Of a stretch of 64,000 nucleotides of DNA, positions 26,484-34,378 are shown piece by piece. The translations under genes were made by a program, and so were the position numbers. This stretch comes from Streptomyces sp. NBC_01481 (GTDB taxonomy: Bacteria > Actinomycetota > Actinomycetes > Streptomycetales > Streptomycetaceae). The stretch is from assembly GCF_026339995.1 (NCBI RefSeq), contig NZ_JAPEPT010000008.1, forward strand, positions 62,001 to 126,000. The letters are read 5' to 3'. The notes under the pieces were generated by a model. It worked only from the letters and a program-made list of their open reading frames with translations, did no database searches and was not told the origin of the DNA. Positions within the stretch are counted from its first letter, which is position 1. Each line of letters begins with the position of its first letter.

Positions 26484-27608
26484 GTGTCCGACGACCGCCC
26501 GATCGCCCTCGACGAATACCCCGTCCACCAGGCTCCCCTGTCGATGAAGCACCTGGTCACCGGCGACCGCAACGCCTACGACCGGTGCATCTTCCAGGTC
26601 TTCGACCACCAGGGCCGCGCCCTGCTCATCGCCGGTCTCGGGGTCTACCCCAACACCGGGGTCATCGACGCCTACGCCACCCTGCGCGTCGGCGACCGGC
26701 TGCATGCCGTACGCGCGTCCGACGCCCTGACCGACGACCGGATGAACCTCGCCGTCGGCCCCTTGCGCATCACCGTCGACGAGCCGCTGCGCCGCCTCAC
26801 CCTGAACTGCGACCCCGACCCGGACGACCCGGGATCGCTCTCGTACGACCTCACCTGGAGCGCGGACTTCCCCGCTGTGTGGGAGCCGCACCACATCCAG
26901 CGCCGCGGCGACCGGCTGATGCTCGAAGGCCGCCGCTTCGTCCAGGCGGGCAGCTGCACCGGTGTGATCCGGGTGGCCGGGGAAGAGATACAGGTGACAG
27001 CGGGGGAGTGGACCGGCACCCGCGACCGCAGCTGGGGCGTGCGGTCCATACCGGGCGAGGAAGGCGGCCGCGCCGCCGAAGAGCTGCGGCCGGAGGGCTT
27101 CCACTGGCTCTGGATCCCCGTCCGCTTCGATGACCGCTTCCTCATGGTGATCGTCCAGGAGGACGCCGACGGCCACCGCAGCCTGAACGAGGCGGTGCTC
27201 GTACGTGACGGGGAGCGCGACGTCCAGCTCGGCTGGCCCAACACCGACATCACCTACCGGCCCGGCACCCGCGATCCGCGCGGCGCCGTCGTGCATCTCA
27301 CCGACCCCGCCCGCAAACCCCTCGAACTCGGCGTCGAGATCCTCGCCTCCTCGCCGCTGGCCGTCGGCGCGGGCTATCCGCCCGCCGCCGACTGGCAGCA
27401 CGGCACCTGGCAGGGCCGCGGCTGGACCGACCGGCACGTCTATGACCTCGCCGATCCGGCGGCCCACCCCATGGCCGCCTACGGCGTCACCGACCACTCC
27501 GCCCGCTTCACACTGGACGGCCGGACCGGGCACGGGATCTTCGAGCACGGCAGCTTCGGCCGGCACGACCCGAGCGGCTTCACCGGATACGAATCGGTCG
27601 CCCCCTGA
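26484..27608 (+). CDS. DUF7064/DUF7065-like protein (conserved hypothetical)
   Basis: 374 residues of mostly beta structure, no signal or membrane segment. Conserved-looking motifs are DQ-like FDHQGRALLIAGLGVYPNTGVIDAYA, WTGTRDRSWGVRSI and FHWLWIPVRFDDRFLMVIVQE. Proteins with the DxSWGxR motif often sit beside aminoglycoside-phosphotransferase-fold genes and acyl-CoA dehydrogenases in actinobacteria, as here; lipid or steroid-like substrates have been suggested by context only. It forms an operon with the next gene (34 bp gap). Confidence 0.6.
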   Translation: MSDDRPIALDEYPVHQAPLSMKHLVTGDRNAYDRCIFQVFDHQGRALLIAGLGVYPNTGVIDAYATLRVGDRLHAVRASDALTDDRMNLAVGPLRITVDEPLRRLTLNCDPDPDDPGSLSYDLTWSADFPAVWEPHHIQRRGDRLMLEGRRFVQAGSCTGVIRVAGEEIQVTAGEWTGTRDRSWGVRSIPGEEGGRAAEELRPEGFHWLWIPVRFDDRFLMVIVQEDADGHRSLNEAVLVRDGERDVQLGWPNTDITYRPGTRDPRGAVVHLTDPARKPLELGVEILASSPLAVGAGYPPAADWQHGTWQGRGWTDRHVYDLADPAAHPMAAYGVTDHSARFTLDGRTGHGIFEHGSFGRHDPSGFTGYESVAP

Positions 27609-27642
27609 CCTCCCGAGAGGACCTTCCGAGAGGAACCGGCAG

Positions 27643-28716
27643 ATGGCAACGGCACCCCGCCCCCGCACCACCACCCGCGACCCCGAGGAGCTGGCCCGTC
27701 GTCTGACCGCCTGGCTGGACGCCCGGCTGCCCGGCGCGAAGGTCGGCGGCATCCGGGTCCCCGAGTCCAACGGCATGTCCAGCGAGACGCTCCTCTTCGA
27801 CATTGAGCACCCCGAACCGCCCGTCAGGGCCTGCGCGTTGCGGCTCGCCGCCGACCCCGACGCGTACACGATCTTCCCCGTGTACGACATGGCGCTGCAG
27901 TACCGCACCATGCGGGACATTGCCGAGCACACCGACCTCCCCGTCCCGCGCGTGCTGTGGCTGGAGGAGGACCCCGGAGCCCTGGGCGCGCCCTTCTTCG
28001 TGATGGAGCGCGTGGAGGGCCGGGTGCCGCCCGACGTCATGCCCTATACGTACGAGGGCAATTGGCTGCACGCCGCGAGCGACGCCGAGCGCGCCCACCT
28101 CGAAGCCGCCACGATTTCGCTGCTTGCCCGGCTGCACGACCAGCACCCCGTCGAAGCCGCCGACGGCAGCGCGCTGAGCCGCCATGTCGATGCCCAACGG
28201 GCGTACTACGCCTGGGTGGTGAACGGGCTGCCGCGCTCACCGCTCATCGAGTCCGGCTTCGACCGGCTCGACGCCGACTGGCCGGCCGACGAGGGCGCGC
28301 CCGTCCAGAACTGGGGCGACGCCCGCATCGGCAACATCATCTACGACGGCTTCGAGCCCGCGGCCGTACTCGACTGGGAGATGGCCGCACAGGCCCCGCG
28401 CGAGGTGGACCTCGGCTGGACGGTCTACCTCCACCGCTTCTTCCAGGACCTGACCGTGCGCTTCGGCCAGCCGGGCCTGCCGGACTTCCTGCGCCGCGAC
28501 GCCATCGAGCGGCGCTACGCCGAACTCACCGGCCACACACCGCGCGACATGGACTTCTACACGCTGTACGCGGCGCTGCGGCACGCGATCGTCATGCTGC
28601 GCGTCGCCTACCGCCAGGTCCACTTCGGCGAGGCCCGGATCCCCGAAGACCCGGACAGCCTGATCCTGCACCACGGCACTCTCGCCGCCATGGTGCAGGG
28701 AAGCTACTGGATGTAG
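27643..28716 (+). CDS. Phosphotransferase family protein (APH fold)
   Basis: 357 residues with a kinase-like aminoglycoside phosphotransferase/choline kinase fold: nucleotide-loop region SNGMSSETLLFDI, hinge FFVMERVEGR, catalytic loop NWGDARIGNIIYDG and metal-binding DWEMA. The usual His before Gly-Asp in the Brenner motif (HGD) is Trp here. The same fold forms the N-terminal part of ACAD10/11, which phosphorylate 4-hydroxy-acyl-CoAs; a nearby acyl-CoA dehydrogenase gene (24833-26005) fits such a role, but this is inference. GAGAGGA precedes ATG 27643. Confidence 0.75.
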   Translation: MATAPRPRTTTRDPEELARRLTAWLDARLPGAKVGGIRVPESNGMSSETLLFDIEHPEPPVRACALRLAADPDAYTIFPVYDMALQYRTMRDIAEHTDLPVPRVLWLEEDPGALGAPFFVMERVEGRVPPDVMPYTYEGNWLHAASDAERAHLEAATISLLARLHDQHPVEAADGSALSRHVDAQRAYYAWVVNGLPRSPLIESGFDRLDADWPADEGAPVQNWGDARIGNIIYDGFEPAAVLDWEMAAQAPREVDLGWTVYLHRFFQDLTVRFGQPGLPDFLRRDAIERRYAELTGHTPRDMDFYTLYAALRHAIVMLRVAYRQVHFGEARIPEDPDSLILHHGTLAAMVQGSYWM

Positions 28717-28720
28717 GAGG

Positions 28721-29128
28721 TCAGGCCGCGTCGCGCCGCATGTGCGGCACGCGCAGGGGACGCGAGCCCGGACCGCCGACGTGCGAGAAGGGCTGCGTCC
28801 GCCAGTCGAGTCCCTGAGGGAGCGTCAACAGGAGTGCGGTGTCCTGCTCCTGGACCTCCAGGCTCTCGTCCGCGGGTCGCGCCTGCGAGGCGGAGCGGCC
28901 GGTCCCGGCGCACACGGTGAGCCCGAAGGGATTCCAGGGCGTGGGGCACAGCGCGTGCTCCGGCAGGACGTCCTCGTCCGCGAGCAGCGCGATCGGCTGT
29001 GCGCAGTCCGGGCAGATGACCCGGTACATCTCAAAGGTGTCGTACGCGTCGAGCTCGTCGATCTCGGCCGGTTCGGCCGAATCGACGGGCTCCGGTTCGG
29101 TACGTCCGCTGTTCTTGACACTCTGCAT
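28721..29128 (-). CDS. Conserved hypothetical protein with CxxC pair
   Basis: 135 residues starting MQSVKNSGRTEPEPVDSAEP, chosen because GGGGAG lies about 8 bp ahead of ATG 29128; the open frame continues upstream to 29251. The middle has a possible zinc knuckle half-site (YRVICPDCAQPIALLAD, later ALCPTPWNPFGLTVC). The acidic N-terminus looks disordered. I recognise the style of small Streptomyces metal-site proteins but no function. Confidence 0.6.
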   Translation of the reverse strand: MQSVKNSGRTEPEPVDSAEPAEIDELDAYDTFEMYRVICPDCAQPIALLADEDVLPEHALCPTPWNPFGLTVCAGTGRSASQARPADESLEVQEQDTALLLTLPQGLDWRTQPFSHVGGPGSRPLRVPHMRRDAA

Positions 29129-29332
29129 GGTGAATCTCCCCCTCGGGTGGGCCGACCAGCCACGTGCGGCCTCGACCACAGCAAGCAATTCCCCACCGGC
29201 CCGGGAGGTAACCGTGCGGTCACGAGGGAGCGGCCCGCGAACCTGTGGCATTCGTCACATGCCCGCCGCAGGTGCCTCCGGGTGCCTCCGCCGACTGTGC
29301 CGGAAGCTGCCCGGGGCAATAGGTTGATCCGC

Positions 29333-29773
29333 ATGGAGGAGCTGGACAGACAGATCGTGGAATTGCTCGTCAAGGACGGACGGATGAGCTACACCGATCT
29401 GGGCAAGGCCACTGGCCTGTCCACATCGGCGGTTCATCAGCGCGTCCGCCGCCTGGAGCAGCGTGGTGTCATCCGCGGCTATGCCGCGGTCGTCGACCCG
29501 GAGGCGGTCGGGCTGCCGCTCACCGCGTTCATCTCGGTCAAGCCCTTCGACCCGAGTGCGCCGGACGACATCGCGGAACGTCTCGCCGACGTGCCCGAGA
29601 TCGAGGCCTGCCACAGCGTCGCGGGCGACGAGAACTACATCCTCAAGGTGCGCGTCCCGACCCCGCTGGAGCTGGAGCATCTGCTCACCCGCATCCGCTC
29701 GCTGTCCGGGGTCTCCACACGTACGACCGTCGTGCTCTCCACCCCGTACGAGGCACGCCCGCCGCGTATCTAG
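29333..29773 (+). CDS. Lrp/AsnC family transcriptional regulator
   Basis: 146 residues, standard length. The winged helix (LDRQIVELLVKDGRMSYTDLGKATGLSTSAVHQRVRRLEQRGVIRGY) is followed by the RAM domain with VAGDENYILKVRVPTPLELEHLL. The start ATG 29333 gives the typical MEELDRQIVELL N-terminus; longer in-frame extensions back to 28742 are not protein-like. The stop codon TAG is the first half of the CTAG that flanks palindromic element B. Confidence 0.9.
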   Translation: MEELDRQIVELLVKDGRMSYTDLGKATGLSTSAVHQRVRRLEQRGVIRGYAAVVDPEAVGLPLTAFISVKPFDPSAPDDIAERLADVPEIEACHSVAGDENYILKVRVPTPLELEHLLTRIRSLSGVSTRTTVVLSTPYEARPPRI

Positions 29774-30003
29774 GTCGTGTCTTCAAAGTCCCGTCTGCCC
29801 GGCGGCGTCTGGCACGCACTCCCTCGTAGCCCTTCGGGCACGGGAGGTGCCCCCATGCCGCGTTGTCGTCAGTCGCCGATGCTCCGCATGGACTCTCCCC
29901 CTGCCTTCGGCGGGGGGACCCCCATCCTCCGCCTTGCGATCGCATGCACCAGACGCCGCCGGGCCCGCGCTTCGGGCGGACGTCGCTACTTTGAAGACAC
30001 TCT
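29774..30003. repeat. MITE-like palindromic element, copy B (230 bp)
   Basis: The element runs from GTCGTGTCTTCAAAGTCCCG to CTACTTTGAAGACACTCT. GTGTCTTCAAAGT (29777-29789) is repeated inverted at about 29989-30001. CTAG occurs on both sides (29770-29773 and 30004-30007), consistent with insertion at CTAG/TA. It has no ORF and shares most of its length with copy C. Confidence 0.85.
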
Positions 30004-30016
30004 CTAGGCTGGTCTC

Positions 30017-31657
30017 ATGACCGAGAGCACCGCCCCCCAGAGCGAACACCGCACCGTGCTGCTGCGCGGTGGAGAAGTCCACAGCCCCGCCGACCCCTTC
30101 GCCACCGCGATGGTCGTCGAACGAGGGCATGTCGCCTGGGTGGGCTCCGAGGGCGCAGCCGACGCCTTCGCCGCCGGTGTCGACGAAGTGATCGACCTCG
30201 AAGGGGCGCTGGTCACCCCGGCGTTCACCGACGCACATGTGCACACCACGGCGACCGGCCTCGCCCTCACCGGGCTCGACCTGTCCCGGGCGGACAGCCT
30301 GGCCGACGCGCTTCGTCTCGTACGGGAGCACAGCGCCGCACACCGGGCCGACACGGTGCTCCTCGGCCATGGCTGGGACGCCACGCGCTGGCCCGAGCAG
30401 CGTCCGCCGTCCCGCGCGGAACTGGACGAGGCGACCGGCGGACGCCCCCTCTATCTGCCCCGGATCGACGTCCACTCCGCGGTCGTCACCACCGCCCTGC
30501 TCGACCTGGTCCCCGGTGTCACCGGCCGCACCGGCTACCACCCGGACGCGCCGCTCACCGCGGCCGCCCACCACGCCGTGCGCGCGGCGGCCCATGGCGC
30601 GATCACCCCTCAGCAGCGCGCCGCGGCCCAGCGGGCCGCACTCGCCCGGGCCGCGTCACTGGGCATCGGAAGCGTCCATGAATGCGCCGGACCCGACATC
30701 TCCGACGAGGACGACTTCGTGTCCCTGCTGGCCCTGGCCGAGGCGGAAGCCGGGCCCAGGGTCGTCGGTTACTGGGCCGAACGGGTCGCGAATGCGAAAG
30801 ACGCCCAGCGCATCCGCGAACTCGGCGCGATCGGCGCGGCCGGGGACCTCTTCGCCGACGGCTCCCTCGGCTCGCACACCGCCTGCCTGCACACCCCCTA
30901 CGCCGATGCCGCGCACACCGGCACCGCGCACCTGGACGCCGCCGACGTGGCCGCCCATGTCGCCGCCTGCACCGAGGCCGGGCTGCAGGCCGGCTTCCAC
31001 GCCATCGGCGACGCCGCGCTGACCGCGGTCACCGAAGGCATCAGGGCCGCGGCGGACTCGCTCGGCCTCGCCCGCGTCCGGGCCGCCCGCCATCGCATCG
31101 AGCACGCCGAGATGCTCACCCCCGAAACCATCGCCGCCTTCGCCGAGTTCGGCCTCACGGCCTCCGTCCAGCCCGCCTTCGACGCGGCCTGGGGCGGCGA
31201 TACGGGCATGTACGCGCAGCGTCTGGGCGTCGACCGGGCCCGCACGCTCAACCCGTACGCCGCACTCCTGCGCGCCGGAGTCCCGCTCGCCTTCGGCTCC
31301 GACAGCCCGGTGACGCCGCTGGATCCCTGGGGGACCGTCAGGGCGGCCGCCTTCCACCGCACTCCCGAGCACCGGGTCTCCGTCCGCGCCGCCTTCACCG
31401 CTCATACGCGCGGCGGCTGGCGGGCCGTCGGGCGCGACGACGCAGGTGTTCTGGTCCCGGGCGCGCCCGCGGACTACGCCCTGTGGCGCACCGGGGAACT
31501 GGTCGTCCAGGCCCCCGACGACCGGGTCGCCCGCTGGTCCACCGACCCGCGTTCCGGCACCCCGGGCCTGCCCGATCTCACCCCTGGCGGCGAACTCCCG
31601 GTCTGCCTGCGGACAGTGGTCTTCGGACGAACCGTCTTTGAGCGGCCGAACGAGTGA
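30017..31657 (+). CDS. Amidohydrolase family protein (YtcJ-like)
   Basis: 546 residues. N-terminal composite-domain strands lead to the metal motif DAHVHTTATGLA; further ligands are probably in HAIGDAAL and HRIEHAEML, with the C-terminal Asp in FGSDSPVTPLDP. This is the YtcJ-type branch of amidohydrolases, which act on imides or amides with a binuclear or mononuclear zinc site. There is no signal peptide. The substrate is unknown. It starts 9 bp after the CTAG flanking element B, which lies where its promoter would be expected. Confidence 0.8.
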   Translation: MTESTAPQSEHRTVLLRGGEVHSPADPFATAMVVERGHVAWVGSEGAADAFAAGVDEVIDLEGALVTPAFTDAHVHTTATGLALTGLDLSRADSLADALRLVREHSAAHRADTVLLGHGWDATRWPEQRPPSRAELDEATGGRPLYLPRIDVHSAVVTTALLDLVPGVTGRTGYHPDAPLTAAAHHAVRAAAHGAITPQQRAAAQRAALARAASLGIGSVHECAGPDISDEDDFVSLLALAEAEAGPRVVGYWAERVANAKDAQRIRELGAIGAAGDLFADGSLGSHTACLHTPYADAAHTGTAHLDAADVAAHVAACTEAGLQAGFHAIGDAALTAVTEGIRAAADSLGLARVRAARHRIEHAEMLTPETIAAFAEFGLTASVQPAFDAAWGGDTGMYAQRLGVDRARTLNPYAALLRAGVPLAFGSDSPVTPLDPWGTVRAAAFHRTPEHRVSVRAAFTAHTRGGWRAVGRDDAGVLVPGAPADYALWRTGELVVQAPDDRVARWSTDPRSGTPGLPDLTPGGELPVCLRTVVFGRTVFERPNE

Positions 31658-32203
31658 CGTGCGGACATTTCGTACCGCCGATCGAAGTTCCGGGCGCTCG
31701 GCCGCGACCTGCGGATCTTCGGCGCTGACCTGGTGATTTGGGCAAAGCTCGCAGATCAGACGACTGTTGACATGGAGCGCCCACCGGCGGGTAGGTTCGG
31801 CCGAGTCCACCACGGGACGTCCTACCGGCGACTTCCACGCAGTCTTCGAACGCCGCTGGGCCATGGGGCAGCGTGCCGCACCGGCGCACTGCCACTGGGA
31901 GCCAGGTTCAGCGCCCGCGCCTCGGGGGCGAGGGAAGGTTTCAGCCGGTTGGCAGGTGTGACCCGGGTGGGGTCCGGCGTTCAGTAGACAACGGCTCTCG
32001 GTCGACCCGCAGCCAGCGGGTCCCAGGTCGGCCCGAAGGACGCCGGGCCCCGATCCGCAGGCCTGCCTACCCCTCCGGCCGCTATCCGCGTGCCCTTCGC
32101 GCGGGCTTCGCCGGGCCCCCTGCCCCCCAGGTCCGTGCCGCTGCATCCGCGCGCCGAGCGCTCGCTATGGTGGGGCTCTGTGCACGGACTTTAAGGGGCA
32201 GCA
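31658..32203. other. 550 bp region without a convincing ORF
   Basis: The stretch between the amidohydrolase and ppm1 has short frames in all phases, none with consistent codon bias or a recognisable product. It carries the promoter at 31767-31797 and several GC-rich potential stems. A non-coding transcript or long 5' leader of ppm1 is possible. Confidence 0.5.
31767..31797 (+). promoter_or_regulatory. Strong sigma-HrdB-like promoter in a gene-poor region
   Basis: A perfect TTGACA (31767-31772) and TAGGTT (31792-31797) are separated by 19 bp. The expected start is about 400 bp upstream of ppm1, leaving either an unusually long leader or a separate small RNA. Confidence 0.6.
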
Positions 32204-32971
32204 GTGAACGACGGCGGTCAGCGGCGGTACGGCCCGCTCGGCAGAGCCTTGGTGATCATCCCGACCTACAACGAGGTCGAGAACATCAAGCCGATCGTCT
32301 CCCGGGTGCGCGCAGCCGTGCCCGAGGCGGACATCCTGATCGCCGACGACAACAGCCCCGACGGAACCGGCAAGGTCGCCGACGAACTCGTGGCCCAGGA
32401 CGACAAGGTGCACGTCCTGCACCGCAAGGGCAAGGAAGGTCTCGGTGCGGCCTATCTCGCGGGCTTCGCCTGGGGCATCGAGCACGGCTTCGGCGTACTC
32501 GTCGAAATGGACGCCGACGGCTCCCACCAGCCGGAGGAGCTTCCGCGGCTGCTGACCGCGCTCAAGGGCGCCGATCTGGTCCTCGGCTCGCGCTGGGTCC
32601 CCGGCGGGCGCGTGGTGAACTGGCCCAAGCACCGCCAGTTCCTCTCCCGCGGCGGCAGCACCTACTCCCGCCTGCTGCTCGGCGTCCCCATCCGGGATGT
32701 CACCGGCGGCTTCCGCGCCTTCCGCGCCGAGACCCTCCAGGGTCTCGGGCTGACCGAAGTCGCCTCCCAGGGCTACTGCTTCCAGGTCGACCTCGCCCGC
32801 CGGGCCGTCGCCGCCGGGTATCACGTCGTGGAAGTGCCGATCACCTTCGTCGAGCGCGAGCTGGGCGACTCCAAGATGAGCAGGGACATCGTCGTCGAGG
32901 CGCTGTGGAGGGTCACCGCGTGGGGAGTGGGCGACCGGGCGAACCGCCTCCTCGGCCGCAAGCCGTCCTGA
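32204..32971 (+). CDS. ppm1: Polyprenol monophosphomannose synthase
   Basis: 255 residues, GT2 dolichyl-phosphate mannosyltransferase type: LVIIPTYNEVENIKPIVSRV, IADDNSPDGTG, the metal-binding VEMDADGSHQPEELP and SRWVPGG. It transfers mannose from GDP-mannose to polyprenyl phosphate, the donor for protein O-mannosylation outside the membrane. Unlike mycobacterial Ppm1 it has no N-terminal acyltransferase domain and no C-terminal membrane helices, as is normal in Streptomyces. GGGGC lies ahead of GTG 32204. Confidence 0.92.
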   Translation: MNDGGQRRYGPLGRALVIIPTYNEVENIKPIVSRVRAAVPEADILIADDNSPDGTGKVADELVAQDDKVHVLHRKGKEGLGAAYLAGFAWGIEHGFGVLVEMDADGSHQPEELPRLLTALKGADLVLGSRWVPGGRVVNWPKHRQFLSRGGSTYSRLLLGVPIRDVTGGFRAFRAETLQGLGLTEVASQGYCFQVDLARRAVAAGYHVVEVPITFVERELGDSKMSRDIVVEALWRVTAWGVGDRANRLLGRKPS

Positions 32972-33027
32972 CCGGCCCCTAGCTGACCAGCCCTAGCTGA
33001 CCGGGCTCTTACTGACCGGCCCCTTAC
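32968..33027 (+). repeat. Four imperfect 14-16 bp tandem repeats at the ppm1 stop
   Basis: Units beginning CTGACC lie at 32968, 32983, 32997 and 33012 (typical unit CTGACCGGCCCCTAG). The first contains the ppm1 stop codon TGA at 32969-32971. Confidence 0.85.
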
Positions 33028-33061
33028 GCCGCTCGGGCGGACGCCCAGGCACACTGGGAGC

Positions 33062-33658
33062 ATGACGACCGGTTCACCCACCCCGACGGCCCCCAAGCGC
33101 TCACGCGCCCGCACCTTCGTCCCGCTCGGCATCGCCGCCTGGGTGGTCCTGGAGGTCTGGCTCCTGACCCTCGTCGCTTCGGCGGCGGGCGGGCTGACCG
33201 TGCTGGCTCTGCTCGTCGGCGGCGCCGTGCTCGGCGCCGTCGTCATCAAGCGCGCCGGCCGGCGGGCCTTCCGCAGTCTCACCGAGACCCTGCAGCAACA
33301 GCAGCAGGGGCAGAGCCCCGCGGCGAGCAACGGCAACGGCACGGGCACCGGCACCACGGGCAATGGCTTCCTCATGCTCGGCGGATTGCTGCTGATGCTG
33401 CCCGGCCTGATCTCCGACGTCGTGGGACTGGCGCTGCTGGTGCGGCCGGTCCGCACCGCGCTCGGCCGGTACGCGGAGCGGTCGCTGGAGCGCCGTGTGC
33501 GTGCCGCATCGCCCGGCAGCCTGGGCGACGCCTTCCAGCAGGCCAGAATTCACCGGCCGGACGGAAAGGTTGTGCAGGGTGAGGTCATCCGGCCGGACGC
33601 GACACGGCCTTCGCGCGGTTACGAGGACGAGGGGCCCCGGCCCCCGCTGACGCCCTGA
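33062..33658 (+). CDS. fxsA: FxsA family membrane protein
   Basis: 198 residues. The FxsA fold is visible as two N-terminal helices (FVPLGIAAWVVLEVWLLTLVA and GLTVLALLVGGAVLGAVVI) and two further helices after a Gln-rich/low-complexity insert (LGGLLLMLPGLISDVVGLALLVRPV). E. coli FxsA relieves phage T7 exclusion by F plasmids; in actinobacteria its role is unknown. It follows ppm1 as in other Streptomyces and ends at a strong terminator. Confidence 0.88.
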   Translation: MTTGSPTPTAPKRSRARTFVPLGIAAWVVLEVWLLTLVASAAGGLTVLALLVGGAVLGAVVIKRAGRRAFRSLTETLQQQQQGQSPAASNGNGTGTGTTGNGFLMLGGLLLMLPGLISDVVGLALLVRPVRTALGRYAERSLERRVRAASPGSLGDAFQQARIHRPDGKVVQGEVIRPDATRPSRGYEDEGPRPPLTP

Positions 33659-33661
33659 GAT

Positions 33662-33715
33662 CACAACAGCCGCGGGCCGTCTCACATCACTGTGAGACGG
33701 CCCGCGGCTGTTGTG
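33662..33715. terminator. Very strong bidirectional terminator
   Basis: A perfect 25 bp stem (33662-33686 with 33691-33715) and a 4 nt loop separate the convergent fxsA and rbpA genes. Confidence 0.92.
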
Positions 33716-33748
33716 TATTGATGACGCTGTTCGTGCGGTGTTACGCGG

Positions 33749-34123
33749 TCAGGCGGACTTCCGGCTGTCCCGCGGGTGCACGGCGATGTTCATGGCGCCG
33801 GAACGAAGGACCGCCAGCCTCTCGGCCAGCACCTCCTCCAGCTCCTCGCGAGTGCGCCGCTCCATGAGCATGTCCCAGTGCGTTCGCGCCGGCTTGCCCT
33901 TCTTCTCCTCGGGGCCATCCCCGTCGACCAGGAGTGCCTGGGTCCCGCAGACCTTGCACTCCCACTCCGGCGGAATTTCCGCCTCAACCGAGAAGGGCAT
34001 CTCAAAACGATGGCCCTTCTCGCATGCGTACTCCACCGCCTGGCGCGGGGCCAGATCGATGCCGCGGTCCGTCTCGTAGCTGGTCACCACGAGTCGCGTA
34101 CCGCGGAGAGCTCGCTCACTCAT
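33749..34123 (-). CDS. rbpA: RNA polymerase-binding protein RbpA
   Basis: 124 residues with all RbpA features: N-terminal tail ALRGTRLVVTSYETDRG, core domain with a CEKGH...CKVCG zinc-type pair of Cys groups (YACEKGHRFEMPFS, WECKVCGTQALLVD), basic linker KKGKPARTHWDMLMERR and the C-terminal sigma-interaction helix ELEEVLAERLAVL. It binds the beta subunit and sigma-HrdB and stimulates initiation. A sigma-R-type promoter lies upstream. Confidence 0.95.
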   Translation of the reverse strand: MSERALRGTRLVVTSYETDRGIDLAPRQAVEYACEKGHRFEMPFSVEAEIPPEWECKVCGTQALLVDGDGPEEKKGKPARTHWDMLMERRTREELEEVLAERLAVLRSGAMNIAVHPRDSRKSA

Positions 34124-34180
34124 GAATCGTGCCTCCCGGGCTTGTCGCCCACAGGACAGGTGTCGCTGTCGTCGTCATCC

Positions 34181-34211
34181 GGTCAACGTCCGGTCGGCGG
34201 TAAAGATTCCC
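34181..34211 (-). promoter_or_regulatory. Sigma-R-type promoter of rbpA
   Basis: Minus strand GGGAAT (plus-strand 34206-34211), an 18 bp spacer, then GTTGACC (34181-34187), matching the GGAAT-N18-GTT pattern of the thiol-stress sigma factor SigR. rbpA is a known SigR target in Streptomyces coelicolor. Confidence 0.75.
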
Positions 34212-34378
34212 GTTCCGGGTCATGCGTCGCCCGTCGTGCCGCCCCTTGTTGTACCCACCAGTGCCCGGTTTGTCACATCTGATAGAAAGTGTCACCCAGT
34301 GAATTCACTTCTTCAGCGCGCAGTAACGGTCCGCCTGGCAAGCCAAAGGCGTACACTACCGGCCTTTCACTTCAACGT

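Noticed and set aside
29774..30003. Possible short peptides or a CRISPR-like repeat in element B
   Set aside because: Frames in the element are not shared in phase with copies A and C, and there are no short regular repeats with spacers; a palindromic element fits better.
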